DNA from: Maridesulfovibrio ferrireducens
Lineage (GTDB): Bacteria > Desulfobacterota > Desulfovibrionia > Desulfovibrionales > Desulfovibrionaceae
Direction of reading: 5' to 3'
Length of the DNA: 64,000 nt
Assembly (NCBI RefSeq): GCF_016342405.1
Contig: NZ_JAEINN010000013.1
Location: 1-64,000, forward strand
In this document: one piece after another, positions 14,787 through 24,456 of the stretch
How positions within the stretch are numbered: the first letter of the stretch is position 1
Layout: each line of letters opens with the position of its first letter
The notes under the pieces: model-generated
The model's database searches: none
Told to the model about the DNA's origin: nothing
What the model saw: only the letters and a program-made list of their open reading frames with translations
Made by a program: the position numbers and the translations under genes

Positions 14787-17258
14787 TTACTCTAAATCCT
14801 TAAGAGTTTTAATATTCCAAATATCACGGGCATATTCTTTCATCGTTCTATCTGTTGAGAATTTTCCCATACGGGCGGTGTTCAGAATTGCCTTCTTATT
14901 CCAAAGAGCAGGGTCGGCATATTCACGATCCACAATTTTCTGAGTTTCAATGTACTCCACAAAATCAGCAAGATGCAGATACTGCTCATTATCCGTCAGC
15001 AATTTATCTACGATCCAACTGAACATTCCCGGATCTTTCGGAGAAAATCTATTTGACCGCAAAGCATCCAAAACCTGTCGCACTTCAGGAGATTTTTCAT
15101 AAATTCCTCGTGGATGATAAGAGCCTGTCACCAAAAAAGTTTCAACTTCCTCCTGTCTCAATCCAAATAGGTAAAAATTCTCAGCCCCGACTTCCTCACG
15201 CATTTCAACATTGGCTCCGTCCAGAGTTCCAATTGTCAAAGCACCATTCATGGCAAACTTCATATTACCGGTTCCCGAAGCCTCGGTACCTGCGGTTGAA
15301 ATCTGTTCACTGAGGTCACAGGCCGGAATAATCTTTTCCGCAAGCGAGACACGATAATCAGGAGTAAAAGCAACCTTGATCAGCCCTTTAGTCCGCTTAT
15401 CTTTGTTGATTACATCCCCGACACTATGAATAAGCTTAATTATCTGTTTGGCTTCCCAATATCCGGGAGCAGCCTTGCCGGCAAAAATAAATGTTCTGGC
15501 ACAAAAAGGTTCCCGACCATGATCAATCATTTCCAGATACATATGAATAATATGCAGAACATTCAGTAACTGCCGCTTATATTCATGTATGCGTTTGGCG
15601 TGAATATCAAAAATAGAATCTGGAGAAACCTTAATATCCAAGGTACTTCTTATAAAATCCGAAAGAACTATTTTATTTTTACGCTTGGCGGCAATAAATT
15701 TTTTCCGGAATTCTGAATCCGTTGCGTATTTTTCAATTTTTTTGAGTTCACCTAGATCAGTAATCCACTTTTTACCTATAGAATCAGTTAATAACTGAGC
15801 AAGAGGAGGATTGGATTTAAGCAACCAGCGTCTGGGAGTTACCCCGTTTGTTTTATTGTTAAATTTCTCAGGGTTCATTTCATAAAAATCAGGGAAAAGC
15901 CTGCGCTTTACTAGATCTGAATGAAGTTCGGAAACCCCGTTAACTGAATGCGAACCGATAACAGCAAGATTGGCCATACGGACTTCTTTCTTACCGTCTT
16001 CCTCAAAGAGTGACATGCGCCTGATTTTCTCAACATCATCTGCATACTTCTTCTTAACACCGTCCAGAAAACGGCTGTTAATTTCATATATGAGCTGCAA
16101 ATGACGCGGAAGAACCTTTTCAAGCAAATCAACCGACCAGCACTCAAGAGCTTCCGGCAATAAAGTATGGTTCGTATACGCACAGGTCGCCTGTGTAATC
16201 TCCCAGGCTGTTCCCCATTTGATTCTTTTTTCATCCACAAGATACCGCATCAACTCAACAACGGTTAAAGCCGGGTGAGTATCGTTAAGCTGAATAACTA
16301 CATAATCAGCAAATTCTTCAAAATTTTTGTTTTGAGCTGAGAACCTGCGTGTGATGTCCCTCAAACCGCAAGCCACCAGAAAGTATTCCTGAACAAGGCG
16401 TAATTCTTTACCGAAAGAGACTGATTCGCTGGGATACAAAACCTTAGTAACCATTTCAGATTCAATTTTTCGCTGGACAGCCCGGATGTAGTCCCCGTGA
16501 TTAAAAATTTCCATATCAAAGCTTTGAGAAGCACGAGCGGCGAACAATCTAAGGTAATTTACTGTTTTTCCGCCATAACCTACGATTGGAATATCATATG
16601 GAACACCTATAATATCTTCCCAGTCCATCCACATGGGCAGATACTCACCATTAGGCAAAATACTGTTTTCCACCCTACCGTATAAAGGAATCATCACAGC
16701 CTGATCAGGGCGGGCTATCTCCATCGGCATACCGTCTGCCATCCAGTAGTCAGCCAGTTCTTTCTGGCAGCCGTCCTGAATGGACTGCCTGAAAAGACCA
16801 TACTCATAATGGATACCGTAACCGCATCCGGGCATATCAAGTGTTGCTAATGAATCTAAAAAACAGGCAGCGAGTCTTCCCAAACCACCGTTTCCAAGCG
16901 CCGGATCGCGTTCGCTCTCGCGGACTTCGTCAAGATCGTACCCGATATCCTTGAACATCTCCTCACATTCTGAAAGGAGCTCCATGTTGCACAAGGTGTT
17001 ACCAAGGCAACGCCCAAGCAGATATTCTATAGAAAAATAATACATACGCTTGGCTTTAGTTTCGCGGAACCTGTCACGAGTCAGCATCATTCTTTCAACA
17101 AGACGATCCCGCATCGATAATGCCAAAGCCTTACCGATATCATGCTCTGTGGCACTATCCACTTCCTTGCTGAGCGAAAAAACAACGTGGTCACAGATAT
17201 CAGCGGCAAGACTCTTGCGATCATTTTTCTTTTTCAAAGTAAATCTGCGTTTTGTCAT
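14787..17258 (-). CDS. glgP: glycogen/alpha-glucan phosphorylase
   Basis: An 823-aa GT35 phosphorylase, the usual length of the family. It removes glucose-1-phosphate from alpha-1,4-glucans using PLP. Visible landmarks are NGGLGRLAACFLDSLA, YGIHYEYGLFRQ, the NDTHPAL segment, NGVTPRRWL, KRIHEYKRQ and the PLP-Lys motif EASGTGNMKFAMNG. An AGGAG site precedes the ATG. With MalQ at 2.0-3.6 kb it supplies a complete route for glycogen breakdown. Confidence 0.97.
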   Translation of the reverse strand: MTKRRFTLKKKNDRKSLAADICDHVVFSLSKEVDSATEHDIGKALALSMRDRLVERMMLTRDRFRETKAKRMYYFSIEYLLGRCLGNTLCNMELLSECEEMFKDIGYDLDEVRESERDPALGNGGLGRLAACFLDSLATLDMPGCGYGIHYEYGLFRQSIQDGCQKELADYWMADGMPMEIARPDQAVMIPLYGRVENSILPNGEYLPMWMDWEDIIGVPYDIPIVGYGGKTVNYLRLFAARASQSFDMEIFNHGDYIRAVQRKIESEMVTKVLYPSESVSFGKELRLVQEYFLVACGLRDITRRFSAQNKNFEEFADYVVIQLNDTHPALTVVELMRYLVDEKRIKWGTAWEITQATCAYTNHTLLPEALECWSVDLLEKVLPRHLQLIYEINSRFLDGVKKKYADDVEKIRRMSLFEEDGKKEVRMANLAVIGSHSVNGVSELHSDLVKRRLFPDFYEMNPEKFNNKTNGVTPRRWLLKSNPPLAQLLTDSIGKKWITDLGELKKIEKYATDSEFRKKFIAAKRKNKIVLSDFIRSTLDIKVSPDSIFDIHAKRIHEYKRQLLNVLHIIHMYLEMIDHGREPFCARTFIFAGKAAPGYWEAKQIIKLIHSVGDVINKDKRTKGLIKVAFTPDYRVSLAEKIIPACDLSEQISTAGTEASGTGNMKFAMNGALTIGTLDGANVEMREEVGAENFYLFGLRQEEVETFLVTGSYHPRGIYEKSPEVRQVLDALRSNRFSPKDPGMFSWIVDKLLTDNEQYLHLADFVEYIETQKIVDREYADPALWNKKAILNTARMGKFSTDRTMKEYARDIWNIKTLKDLE

Positions 17259-17370
17259 AAGTACTCCTACTTATTCATGAGGGATGATATAACCACATTA
17301 ACAGTTTCAATATTCTAAATCCACTTGAAATAACATTTCATAAAAAAGCTTAATTTTCAGAAATATAAAT

Positions 17371-17424
17371 ACAAAAAACAGCAAAATAATGGAAAGAATA
17401 TTCCATAATTTTGCTGTTTTTTGT
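17371..17424 (-). terminator. long inverted repeat terminator downstream of tupC
   Basis: A 24-bp stem with one mismatch (17371-17394 against 17401-17424) has a 6-base loop and T-rich flanks on both strands. It lies between the end of the tup operon and glgP, so it likely ends the tup transcript before the glgP promoter region. The rest of the 258-base gap holds nothing else I can identify. Confidence 0.8.
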
Positions 17425-17516
17425 ATTAACACTTGCTTAATTATATTTTGTAAAATTTAGAAAAGTTAAGTCTATAAAATACGAAGAGATTAATAAGCAA
17501 AAAGATCAAGATTGCG

Positions 17517-18167
17517 CTAATTTTTAATTTTACCCTGAGAGAAAGTAATAATATTATCGGCGACATCTTCAAGCCAAAGATAATCATGACTGACAATAAC
17601 AAGCGTTGTTCCGTATTTTTCGCGAACCTTCACAGCGGCTTCGTGGATCAAAAGCGTGCTTTCTCTATCTAGACTGGCTGTGGGTTCATCAAGAAGCAGA
17701 ACCTTCGGATTAATTGCAAGCCTTGCCGCCAAGGCAACTCTTTGCGCTTCACCTCCCGAAAGTTCATACCATTGACGAGACATAAAGATATCAGGATCAA
17801 GTCCCACAAGACTTAAAGATTCTCGGACCTTACTTTCAATATGAGTTGCGCCTCTAAGTTCAAGTCCATAAGCAACGTTCCCTGCAACCGTTCTTTTTAA
17901 CAGATAAGGTTCCTGAGTCAGCAGGGTTACTTTCCGACGAAGCTGAATATCCGCAATTTCGATCTTTTTGCCGTCAAATATAATTTCACCTGAAACGGGG
18001 CTCTCAAGAAAAGCTAAAATACGCATAAGGGTACTTTTACCACTGCCGTTGTGTCCGGCAAGACCGATGATTGCCCCTTTCGAAACAACAAAGTCATCAA
18101 GACTAAGAACGGTTTTACCGCTATAACACTGAGTTACACCGGATAGTTTGTACAGAATATCACTCAT
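17517..18167 (-). CDS. tupC: tungstate ABC transporter ATP-binding protein
   Basis: A 216-aa ABC ATPase with a Walker A loop (GLAGHNGSGKSTLMRIL), signature LSGGEAQRVALAARLA, Walker B VLLLDEPTASLD and switch His in VIVSHD. It starts inside the last codon region of tupB with a 4-base overlap, so the pair is co-translated. In sequence alone it could belong to a related anion importer; the tungstate assignment rests on the TupA and TupB partners. Confidence 0.9.
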   Translation of the reverse strand: MSDILYKLSGVTQCYSGKTVLSLDDFVVSKGAIIGLAGHNGSGKSTLMRILAFLESPVSGEIIFDGKKIEIADIQLRRKVTLLTQEPYLLKRTVAGNVAYGLELRGATHIESKVRESLSLVGLDPDIFMSRQWYELSGGEAQRVALAARLAINPKVLLLDEPTASLDRESTLLIHEAAVKVREKYGTTLVIVSHDYLWLEDVADNIITFSQGKIKN

Positions 18168-18859
18168 TTCCCCGCCCTCTTTTTAATACCGGACATGGAA
18201 AAATTCACGGCAAATGCAACAATCATCAATACAATGCCAAGAGCAATCCCCATCGCAAACTCACCCTTACCTGTCTCCAAAGCAATTGCCGTGGTTATGG
18301 TTCTTGTATGCCATTTTATATTTCCACCAACCATCATAGAAATACCTATCTCAGAAACAATTCGGCCATATGCCGCAGCTGCCGCAAGTACAAGGCTATA
18401 ACGAGCTTCCCAGAGAGTTGTACGCAATATATGACTACGCCCGGCTCCGAGAGTCAGCAGTGTATTTTTTAATCGCTGATCAAGGTTTTCAACGGCTGTA
18501 GCCATCATTGCAATCACAATAGGGAGCCCTAATAACGCCTGACCAAAGGCAATACCGGGAATGGTGAAAAGAAGCTCCATCTCTCCCAGTGGCCCTCTGT
18601 GGGAAAGAAGCGCATAAACCAGAAGCCCAATCACTACAGTTGGAAAAGAAAGCAGAGAATCCACCACAGTTCGCAAGAATTTCTTTCCGTAAAAATCATG
18701 ATAACCAAGCATGAACCCCAGCGGGGCGCCGATTATCAGACTTGCGGAAATCGAAATAGTCGAAACCGAAAGGGTAGTGAATATGGCAGAATAAGTTTCA
18801 GCATCTCCACCGAAAAGCAATAAAAATGCCTGAAAAAAACCATTTACAATAAAATCCAT
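18164..18859 (-). CDS. tupB: tungstate ABC transporter permease
   Basis: A 231-aa inner-membrane permease with about five to six membrane segments. It contains the conserved cytoplasmic loop of ABC importers that docks the ATPase (TLGAGRSHILRTTLWEARYSL) and family segments such as GIAFGQALLGLPIVIAM and EIGISMMVGGNIKWHTRT, typical of TupB. It lies 73 bases after tupA, with an intercistronic hairpin between them. Confidence 0.92.
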   Translation of the reverse strand: MDFIVNGFFQAFLLLFGGDAETYSAIFTTLSVSTISISASLIIGAPLGFMLGYHDFYGKKFLRTVVDSLLSFPTVVIGLLVYALLSHRGPLGEMELLFTIPGIAFGQALLGLPIVIAMMATAVENLDQRLKNTLLTLGAGRSHILRTTLWEARYSLVLAAAAAYGRIVSEIGISMMVGGNIKWHTRTITTAIALETGKGEFAMGIALGIVLMIVAFAVNFSMSGIKKRAGK

Positions 18860-18882
18860 ATAGTACCCTTAAATAAAAAAAA

Positions 18883-18900
18883 GGGACGCAAATGCATCCC
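18883..18900 (-). terminator. hairpin between tupA and tupB (partial terminator/attenuator)
   Basis: On the minus strand GGGATGC-ATTT-GCGTCCC forms a 7-bp stem with one U-G pair, followed by a run of eight T. Placed between the binding-protein gene and the permease gene, it would lower expression of tupBC relative to tupA or stabilise the tupA message, as seen in many binding-protein operons. Confidence 0.65.
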
Positions 18901-18932
18901 CTCTTTTTCAACATTATAGTGACGACTTAAAA

Positions 18933-19760
18933 CTATTTTGCGTTAGGAATGAACAGTTTTTTACCAAGAAGTTTGAAATCGGCAATATCCTTCTGAGCTT
19001 TAGAAGAAGTAAGCCAGTTAGAGAATTTAGTTGCCAGTGCATACTTAGCATTTTTGCACTTTTCAGGATTTACAGCAAGAACGCTGTACTGGTTAAACAG
19101 AGACTTATCACCTTCAACCAGGACTTTAAGCTCAGGATTACCCTTCTTGTTAGCTTCATATTTAATATAGGTGCCGCGATCAGTCATAATGTAGCCATCG
19201 CGTTCTTCGGCAATGTTGATACTTTTGATCATGCCCTGTCCGGTCTGAACATACCATGCATCTTTATCAGGAACAGCCATTCCAGCTGTTTTCCAAAGAG
19301 ATATTTCTTTTTTGTTGGTTCCGGAGTTGTCACCGCGGCTTACGAATGCAGCTTTCTTGGAAGCAATTGTCTTCATAGCCTCGACAACTGAAAGACCTTT
19401 AACTCCTGCAGGATCGGAAGCCGGACCGATGATAACAAAATCATTATACATAACTTCTTTACGATCTTTAAGTGCGCCGGAATCAACATATTTCTGTTCC
19501 GCAGCAGGAGCATGAACCAAAAGAACATCAACATCACAATTTTCGCCCATTTTGAGAGCCTTGCCTGTACCAACAGCGGTCCAGCGTAATTCAATTCCGG
19601 TGTCTTTCTGGAATTTAGGAGCAAGCTCATCAAGCAAACCTGTATTATCAGTACTGGTAGTTGTAGCCATCATTAAAACTTCTTCTGCTTTAACCAGCCC
19701 AGGTGAAACAAGCAGTACAACAAGCGCAAATGTTAACAGCATCACATTAATTTTTTTCAT
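18933..19760 (-). CDS. tupA: tungstate ABC transporter substrate-binding protein
   Basis: A 275-aa periplasmic protein with a signal peptide (about 1-25, ending SPGLVKAEE). The oxyanion-binding TTTS motif (MATTTSTDNTGLLDEL) and the segments VDVLLVHAPAAEQKYV, FVSRGDNSGTNKKE and ITDRGTY-like MTDRGTYIKYE are typical of TupA/WtpA-type proteins. It captures tungstate for insertion into formate dehydrogenases and similar enzymes. A GGAGGGAAG ribosome site precedes the ATG. Its position beside fdhD supports a role in supplying tungsten to Fdh. Confidence 0.94.
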   Translation of the reverse strand: MKKINVMLLTFALVVLLVSPGLVKAEEVLMMATTTSTDNTGLLDELAPKFQKDTGIELRWTAVGTGKALKMGENCDVDVLLVHAPAAEQKYVDSGALKDRKEVMYNDFVIIGPASDPAGVKGLSVVEAMKTIASKKAAFVSRGDNSGTNKKEISLWKTAGMAVPDKDAWYVQTGQGMIKSINIAEERDGYIMTDRGTYIKYEANKKGNPELKVLVEGDKSLFNQYSVLAVNPEKCKNAKYALATKFSNWLTSSKAQKDIADFKLLGKKLFIPNAK

Positions 19761-20048
19761 CTTCCCTCCGAATTAAAAAAATTGGATCATTGTATACAAT
19801 TAAAATAAATCCGCCACAGCTAGTGCCGTTCAGATCAACCCAGCACTATCAATATGTGCTAAAACAAAATCCAGACAATATGTCAACTCAAGCATAATTA
19901 TACTATTAGTTTGGCCCCTAATATTGAAAATTTAACATTATACGATTCCTTAAATTCAATTTCTGTGCTGAACTTGAAGGAGAAAAGATAAACTTGCCCA
20001 CTACACAAGTTTTTATTTATCCTATTCGAAACAAACGCAGGTGAAAAA
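19761..20048. other. divergent control region of tupABC and fdhD
   Basis: The two operons are transcribed away from one another, leaving about 290 AT-rich bases. It contains a perfect palindrome close to tupA (separate entry) and an AGGTGA ribosome site before fdhD. I could not recognise a ModE or MOCO-riboswitch pattern. Confidence 0.55.
19789..19800. promoter_or_regulatory. palindrome ATTGTATACAAT upstream of tupA
   Basis: A perfect 12-bp palindrome lies 29 bases upstream of the tupA start. Its position suits an operator overlapping a promoter or leader. Whether it is bound by a tungstate-responsive or other regulator is not shown by the sequence. Confidence 0.4.
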
Positions 20049-20837
20049 ATGGTCAAAGACAGTCATAATTTTACGGTTAAAGAATATTCCAACAACTCTT
20101 TTCGAGATAAAGAAATTAAAAGTATTCTTGAAATTCCGTTAACCATTAATCTTAACGGTCGAGAAGTAGTAACGCTGCTTACGACTGCTAAGTATCCAAA
20201 ATATTTAGCAATAGGATTCTTGAAGTCCGACGCATACATTTCCACAAGGGATCAAGTTACAGACATTAAAATAACAGAGCGAGATGACAGAATAATTGCG
20301 GACGTAACAACAAATAATGATCCATGGGAAGGGCGCGTTCTCGAATATTCAATAACTTCCGGCTGCGGAAAAGGGACAAACTTCGGACGAAACGTTTCCA
20401 CCATTTCTAAAAAAACTATCCATTCCGACCTGAAGGTTACACCTGATCAAATCCTGCATCACGCCCGCACACTGCATGAAAGATCCACGCTCTACGGACA
20501 GACCAGAGGTTGCCATAACTCCTCCCTTTGTACGCCGACTGATATGCTTTATTTCAGAGAAGATATAGGCAGACACAATGCAATTGATATGATTGTCGGT
20601 CAGTGCTTTTTTGAAGAAGTTCCTACCAACGGTAAAATCATTGTTTCTACCGGAAGAGTTGCTTCTGAGATCCTGCTTAAGGCTGTCCGCATCGGTGTTC
20701 CAATTTTGGCTTCGACAGCAGTCGCCACAAGTTTTTCCGTTGAACTGGCAAGAAAAATCGGCATCACTTTAATAGGTAACATCAGTGATACCGGATTCTG
20801 GGTGTATAATGATCAGGGCAGAATTGAAGGCCTTTGA
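20049..20837 (+). CDS. fdhD: formate dehydrogenase accessory sulfurtransferase FdhD
   Basis: A 262-aa protein that, in characterised homologues, passes sulfur from a cysteine desulfurase to the molybdenum or tungsten cofactor of formate dehydrogenase. Family motifs are VTLLTTAKYPKYLAIGFL, SGCGKGTNFG, and FREDIGRHNAIDMIVG. The usual CxxC reads CGKG with only one Cys, and the TGGxH motif reads TRGCH with an extra Cys followed by another at SSLC. These could be rearranged sulfur-carrying residues. AGGTGA precedes the ATG. It is divergent from tupABC. Confidence 0.92.
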   Translation: MVKDSHNFTVKEYSNNSFRDKEIKSILEIPLTINLNGREVVTLLTTAKYPKYLAIGFLKSDAYISTRDQVTDIKITERDDRIIADVTTNNDPWEGRVLEYSITSGCGKGTNFGRNVSTISKKTIHSDLKVTPDQILHHARTLHERSTLYGQTRGCHNSSLCTPTDMLYFREDIGRHNAIDMIVGQCFFEEVPTNGKIIVSTGRVASEILLKAVRIGVPILASTAVATSFSVELARKIGITLIGNISDTGFWVYNDQGRIEGL

Positions 20838-21226
20838 TGCCTTCATAAAATAGCTTAATCCTACTTTTTTTGTATTATACCAAACCTGACATAATAACTC
20901 TTTTTACATAAAACTTACAGAATCAAAAAATAAAGCCCTTATCTCCTTTAAAACTAACTAAAGAGGCAAGGGCTTCGTTATGTTTATCATTCCTCATTTT
21001 ATTTTTAAAATAGATGTTGACGACGTAACCAAAAGAGTTGATTTTTAGTGCTAAAACGAAAGTAATTAACATTAACATGCAGCTTTCTCAAAGAAGGCTT
21101 ATTCCCTCTTTAGTGCAAAATCGGAATCAATACTTAAAAAGATGCTCCACGTTAAGTAATTAGTATTTAAGCAATATAAATTCAGAATGTTATGTCCCCA
21201 AAGATGATAACGACTAGGAGAATATT
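20838..21226. other. intergenic region between fdhD and fdhE
   Basis: It holds an imperfect inverted repeat at about 20936-20974 (AAGCCCTT ... AAGGGCTT) that could end fdhD transcription, and otherwise AT-rich sequence leading to the AGGAGAA ribosome site of fdhE. I looked for a MOCO-type riboswitch and did not recognise one; no gene is supported. Confidence 0.5.
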
Positions 21227-22174
21227 ATGACTTTTGATTACAGCAAGGCACAACGTCAGTTAGATAAAAAAATTATAAACCTGAATAAAAAAGAATTTCT
21301 TCCGGGCGAACTTGTTGATCTTATATCAAATGTAGCAAAAATTCAGCTTGAAGCAGAACAACAAGCCGCACCAGTTATGCCAGACACCGCGTCCCTTGCT
21401 CCTGCCGCCGAAAACATTCAGGGACGCCCTTTACTCGCCCGGGCAGATTTCCCATATGATCACGATCAGGCAGTTCAATTATTCGCAAAATTTTCTGATA
21501 TACTTTTAAATTTGTCCGGCCCCATTGCTGATGCTGCAAAGTTTATTTCTGATAGAATTGAAAACGGAGAACTTGATCTTGAAAAAGGTTTTTCCGCATA
21601 TGTTCAAGGGGATGACAACTTCTTTGCTAAATGGGGAGAGCTGACACCCGAAGCTCCGCGTACTTTAAATTTTCTTATCCAATCGTCAGTAACTCCATCA
21701 ATCAAAGTTGTTGCTAGAAACATTGCCGAACATCTGCCTGAAATTGAAAAAACAGAAGAAGAAACACCAACCAGCGTTGATCTGGAAATTGAAGTCAGTC
21801 CTCCGCCAGCCCGTAATCATGGACATTGCCCAGTGTGCGGCAGCATTCCTTTCATTCATGTCCTGCGTCACAAACAAGGATTCCGTTACGCGGACTGTTC
21901 GTTCTGTCATACCGAATATCGCGTGCGCAGACTGGCGTGTGCTTACTGTGATGAAAGCGACTCTAAAAAAATTAAATTTTTCACAGCTGAGGGAGAGCCC
22001 GGTTACCGTGTTGAGGTTTGCGACAGTTGCAATAATTACATCAAAACTATTGATTTCAGAGAACTGGACAAAGTTTCCATCCCGACACTTGATGACTTGG
22101 AATCTTTACCGCTTGATTTTTTAGCAGTCGAAGAGGGTTACAAACGCGGAACATTATCAGCATGGGGGTTCTAA
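21227..22174 (+). CDS. fdhE: formate dehydrogenase maturation protein FdhE
   Basis: A 315-aa cytoplasmic protein of the FdhE family, needed for active formate dehydrogenase. The N-terminal two thirds are helical. The C-terminal third carries the expected zinc-binding CxxC pairs: [25 protein letters not shown] and [24 protein letters not shown] precedes the ATG. It is the first gene of an fdhE-moaA-transposase-like unit, with moaA beginning two bases after its stop. Confidence 0.93.
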   Translation: MTFDYSKAQRQLDKKIINLNKKEFLPGELVDLISNVAKIQLEAEQQAAPVMPDTASLAPAAENIQGRPLLARADFPYDHDQAVQLFAKFSDILLNLSGPIADAAKFISDRIENGELDLEKGFSAYVQGDDNFFAKWGELTPEAPRTLNFLIQSSVTPSIKVVARNIAEHLPEIEKTEEETPTSVDLEIEVSPPPARNHGHCPVCGSIPFIHVLRHKQGFRYADCSFCHTEYRVRRLACAYCDESDSKKIKFFTAEGEPGYRVEVCDSCNNYIKTIDFRELDKVSIPTLDDLESLPLDFLAVEEGYKRGTLSAWGF

Positions 22175-22175
22175 A

Positions 22176-23168
22176 ATGACATTAATTGACAAACTCGGAA
22201 GAAGTGTCAGCTACCTCAGACTTAGCGTGACTGACCGATGTAATCTAAGATGCAAATACTGCGTAACTAAAGACTTCACTTTCACACCGCATCCCAACAT
22301 CTTGCGATATGAAGAAATGCTCAGACTTATTGATCTGGCTGCCTCTCTAAATATCTCAAAACTCCGGCTGACCGGCGGGGAGCCATTCGTTCGTCGCGGT
22401 TTTATGGATTTTATTTCATCTATACAAAACAATCATGCAGATATGGACTTGCGAATTACGACCAACGGCACACTGCTCGAACAATATGTAAAAGATCTCA
22501 AAAAGATCGGCATCAGCAGACTGAACATATCGTTGGACACCTTGAACCGCGAGACATTTAAAGACATCACAGGATCCGATTATCTAAATGAGGTTCTGAA
22601 TTCTATTTCCGCCTGTCTTTCAGCCGGAATACGCGTTAAAATAAATGCAGTTGCCATGAAAGGTATTAATGATCACGAACTGGAATCATTCATAAAATTT
22701 ACAAAAGAGAATCCCGTTGATTTCCGTTTTATAGAATTTATGCCCATGGGCGAAGACACAAGATGGTCCAATGAAAGATTTTGGGGAGCTGAAGAAATTC
22801 TCGAGCAAGCACGGCAATTTGCCAGCTTGAACCTGATTAAAAGAACCGCTGAAAACCGGGGACCGGCTCAAATGTATTCTATTCACGGTGGTAAAGGAAG
22901 ATTAGGATTAATTTCTCCCGTCAGTTCCCATTTTTGCGGAACATGCAATAGACTTCGCATTACCTCCGACGGATATCTCAGAACCTGTCTGTTTTCCGAC
23001 AAAACCTACCGACTCCGTGACATCATGAGAAATCCAAAATTAAATGATGAGTCTCTAAAACGCGTACTTGTAGCAGCTACACGAGATAAACCTCTCGGGT
23101 ACGATCTTCTACAAGCCAGAAGAGGAAGTGAAGTATGCGGCACACAAATGTCAGCCATCGGCGGTTAG
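22176..23168 (+). CDS. moaA: GTP 3',8-cyclase MoaA
   Basis: A 330-aa radical SAM enzyme for the first step of molybdopterin synthesis. The first 4Fe-4S site is CNLRCKYC, followed by [15 protein letters not shown]. The second, GTP-binding cluster is visible as CGTCNRLRI and TCLF, and the chain ends in the Gly-Gly tail (SAIGG) that is essential in the family. It is placed with fdhE, so it probably serves cofactor synthesis for formate dehydrogenase. The last 34 bases overlap the next gene, whose ribosome site lies inside moaA. Confidence 0.96.
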   Translation: MTLIDKLGRSVSYLRLSVTDRCNLRCKYCVTKDFTFTPHPNILRYEEMLRLIDLAASLNISKLRLTGGEPFVRRGFMDFISSIQNNHADMDLRITTNGTLLEQYVKDLKKIGISRLNISLDTLNRETFKDITGSDYLNEVLNSISACLSAGIRVKINAVAMKGINDHELESFIKFTKENPVDFRFIEFMPMGEDTRWSNERFWGAEEILEQARQFASLNLIKRTAENRGPAQMYSIHGGKGRLGLISPVSSHFCGTCNRLRITSDGYLRTCLFSDKTYRLRDIMRNPKLNDESLKRVLVAATRDKPLGYDLLQARRGSEVCGTQMSAIGG

Positions 23169-24037
23169 ATGATCGTGCAGCTAAACTTAAAAGGCTAGCT
23201 TCTTCCGAGGAAGAAGCTAAAAAATTTCTAATTGCAAACTGTTTCGGAGAAAGAAAACCTTTCTGTCCACGATGCAGAGAAAATAAATTATATGTTCTAA
23301 ACGGCAGCCGCTACCGCTGTTCTTCCTGCAAATATACATTTCAGGATTTCAGCGGCCGATGGATCAACAATGGAGGTTTGTCCTGCACTGAATGGATACG
23401 CCTTATTCAACTTTTTGCTGAAGACAATACAGCTCATGCAATTTCGCTGGATTTAGGGATTTCTTACAATGCAGCTTACAAGGCTGTATCATCTCTGAGA
23501 TTTGCAATTCTAGCGCAGGCAATTGACGCTGTTCAGCTCCTTGGACCTGAAACAGGTCTGCACAAGCATTTAAATAATAAAAAACTTACAGGTATACCTG
23601 CTAAAACAGGGTCTGAAGTAATTCCCGTATTCGGCGTGCTTGAAAAAAATGGTTGGGTGTTTATTGACCTTATGCAAAATATCAACGCCGAATCTGTTTT
23701 TCACTTTAACCACAACTTTCACCTTAAACTTGTAAGACACGGAAGCATTATTCACACTGATCGCTATCAGAAATACAATGCACTTATACTCTGCGGAGAC
23801 GATTCGCTCCCTCTTGATTATATCCGTAAATATCCGGGTGTAACCCCTGAAATTGAAAAATCAGACGGAGAATTCTGGACATTCGCCCGAGACAGATTCA
23901 AACGGTACAAAGGAATATCCCCTCACAGATTTCCGTTATATCTTAAGGAACTGGAATTCAGATTCAATAATCGAGATAAAGATATTTTTAATATTCTGGT
24001 CAACTATGTCTGCAAAATAGTACCTGATGTAGATTAA
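23135..24037 (+). CDS. IS1595/ISXO2-like transposase-derived zinc-ribbon protein
   Basis: A 300-aa protein with the two parts of an IS1595-type transposase: an N-terminal zinc ribbon (CPRCREN ... [15 protein letters not shown], about 48-80) with a helix-turn-helix-like stretch, and an ISXO2-like DDE domain. The first catalytic Asp (VDETY in active enzymes) is replaced (GPETGL), the second is kept (HTDRY), and the third acidic position is shifted (SDGEFW). It overlaps moaA by 34 bases, has a GAGGAAG ribosome site inside moaA, and shows no terminal inverted repeats. This suggests a domesticated protein co-translated with fdhE-moaA rather than a mobile IS. Its role is unknown. Confidence 0.8.
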   Translation: MRHTNVSHRRLDDRAAKLKRLASSEEEAKKFLIANCFGERKPFCPRCRENKLYVLNGSRYRCSSCKYTFQDFSGRWINNGGLSCTEWIRLIQLFAEDNTAHAISLDLGISYNAAYKAVSSLRFAILAQAIDAVQLLGPETGLHKHLNNKKLTGIPAKTGSEVIPVFGVLEKNGWVFIDLMQNINAESVFHFNHNFHLKLVRHGSIIHTDRYQKYNALILCGDDSLPLDYIRKYPGVTPEIEKSDGEFWTFARDRFKRYKGISPHRFPLYLKELEFRFNNRDKDIFNILVNYVCKIVPDVD

Positions 24038-24455
24038 ATCTTAATATCTGCTAACTGAGAAATCATAAACAAAGTCCAAGCTCTGCAAACAGACGCTTGG
24101 ACTTTTAATTATGTAAAAACAAACACATTTTAAATAAAACCATATAATACCAGCAACTTATAAAAAATAGTAATTTAACAAATTTATTATTACACCATCA
24201 CAACAAAACTATTATTTTTTAAATATTAAAAAAAGTCATCAATACAGACTGTTACAAAAACCTACCTACTCATTCATTTTTCTACCCAAAAGATTTTAGT
24301 GCAGAACCAGCTGCAAGCGCCTACTTATAGCAATTTCTAAAATGGACCTATAGATGTTTTCGTACAAACTCAAAAAACATTTTCTACCCTACCTCCTTTA
24401 TCATAGGGTAAAGAACGAAGGCCGCCGGATCTCTGTCCCGACGGCCTTCATTTTT
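24038..24455. other. intergenic region with two terminators
   Basis: It contains two terminator-like hairpins (separate entries) that bracket about 310 bases of very AT-rich sequence. The plus-strand fdhE unit and the minus-strand cyclase gene converge here. No gene is supported. Confidence 0.6.
24071..24109 (+). terminator. terminator of the fdhE-moaA unit
   Basis: An 11-bp stem (AAAGTCCAAGC paired with GCTTGGACTTT) with a 13-base loop, followed by TTTAATT. It lies 34 bases after the transposase-like gene. Confidence 0.75.
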
Positions 24456-24456
24456 T
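24417..24456. terminator. terminator between the converging units
   Basis: GAAGGCCG at 24417-24424 pairs with CGGCCTTC at 24442-24449 and is followed on the plus strand by ATTTTTT. On the minus strand it lies just beyond the cyclase stop with a weaker T run. It may work in both directions. Confidence 0.7.

Noticed and set aside
20838-21226. MOCO-type riboswitch ahead of fdhE
   Set aside because: The position would suit one, but I could not recognise the conserved core or a matching fold by eye.
23135-24037. A complete insertion sequence
   Set aside because: No terminal inverted repeats or target duplication, degraded DDE residues, and an overlap with moaA that an IS would have broken.
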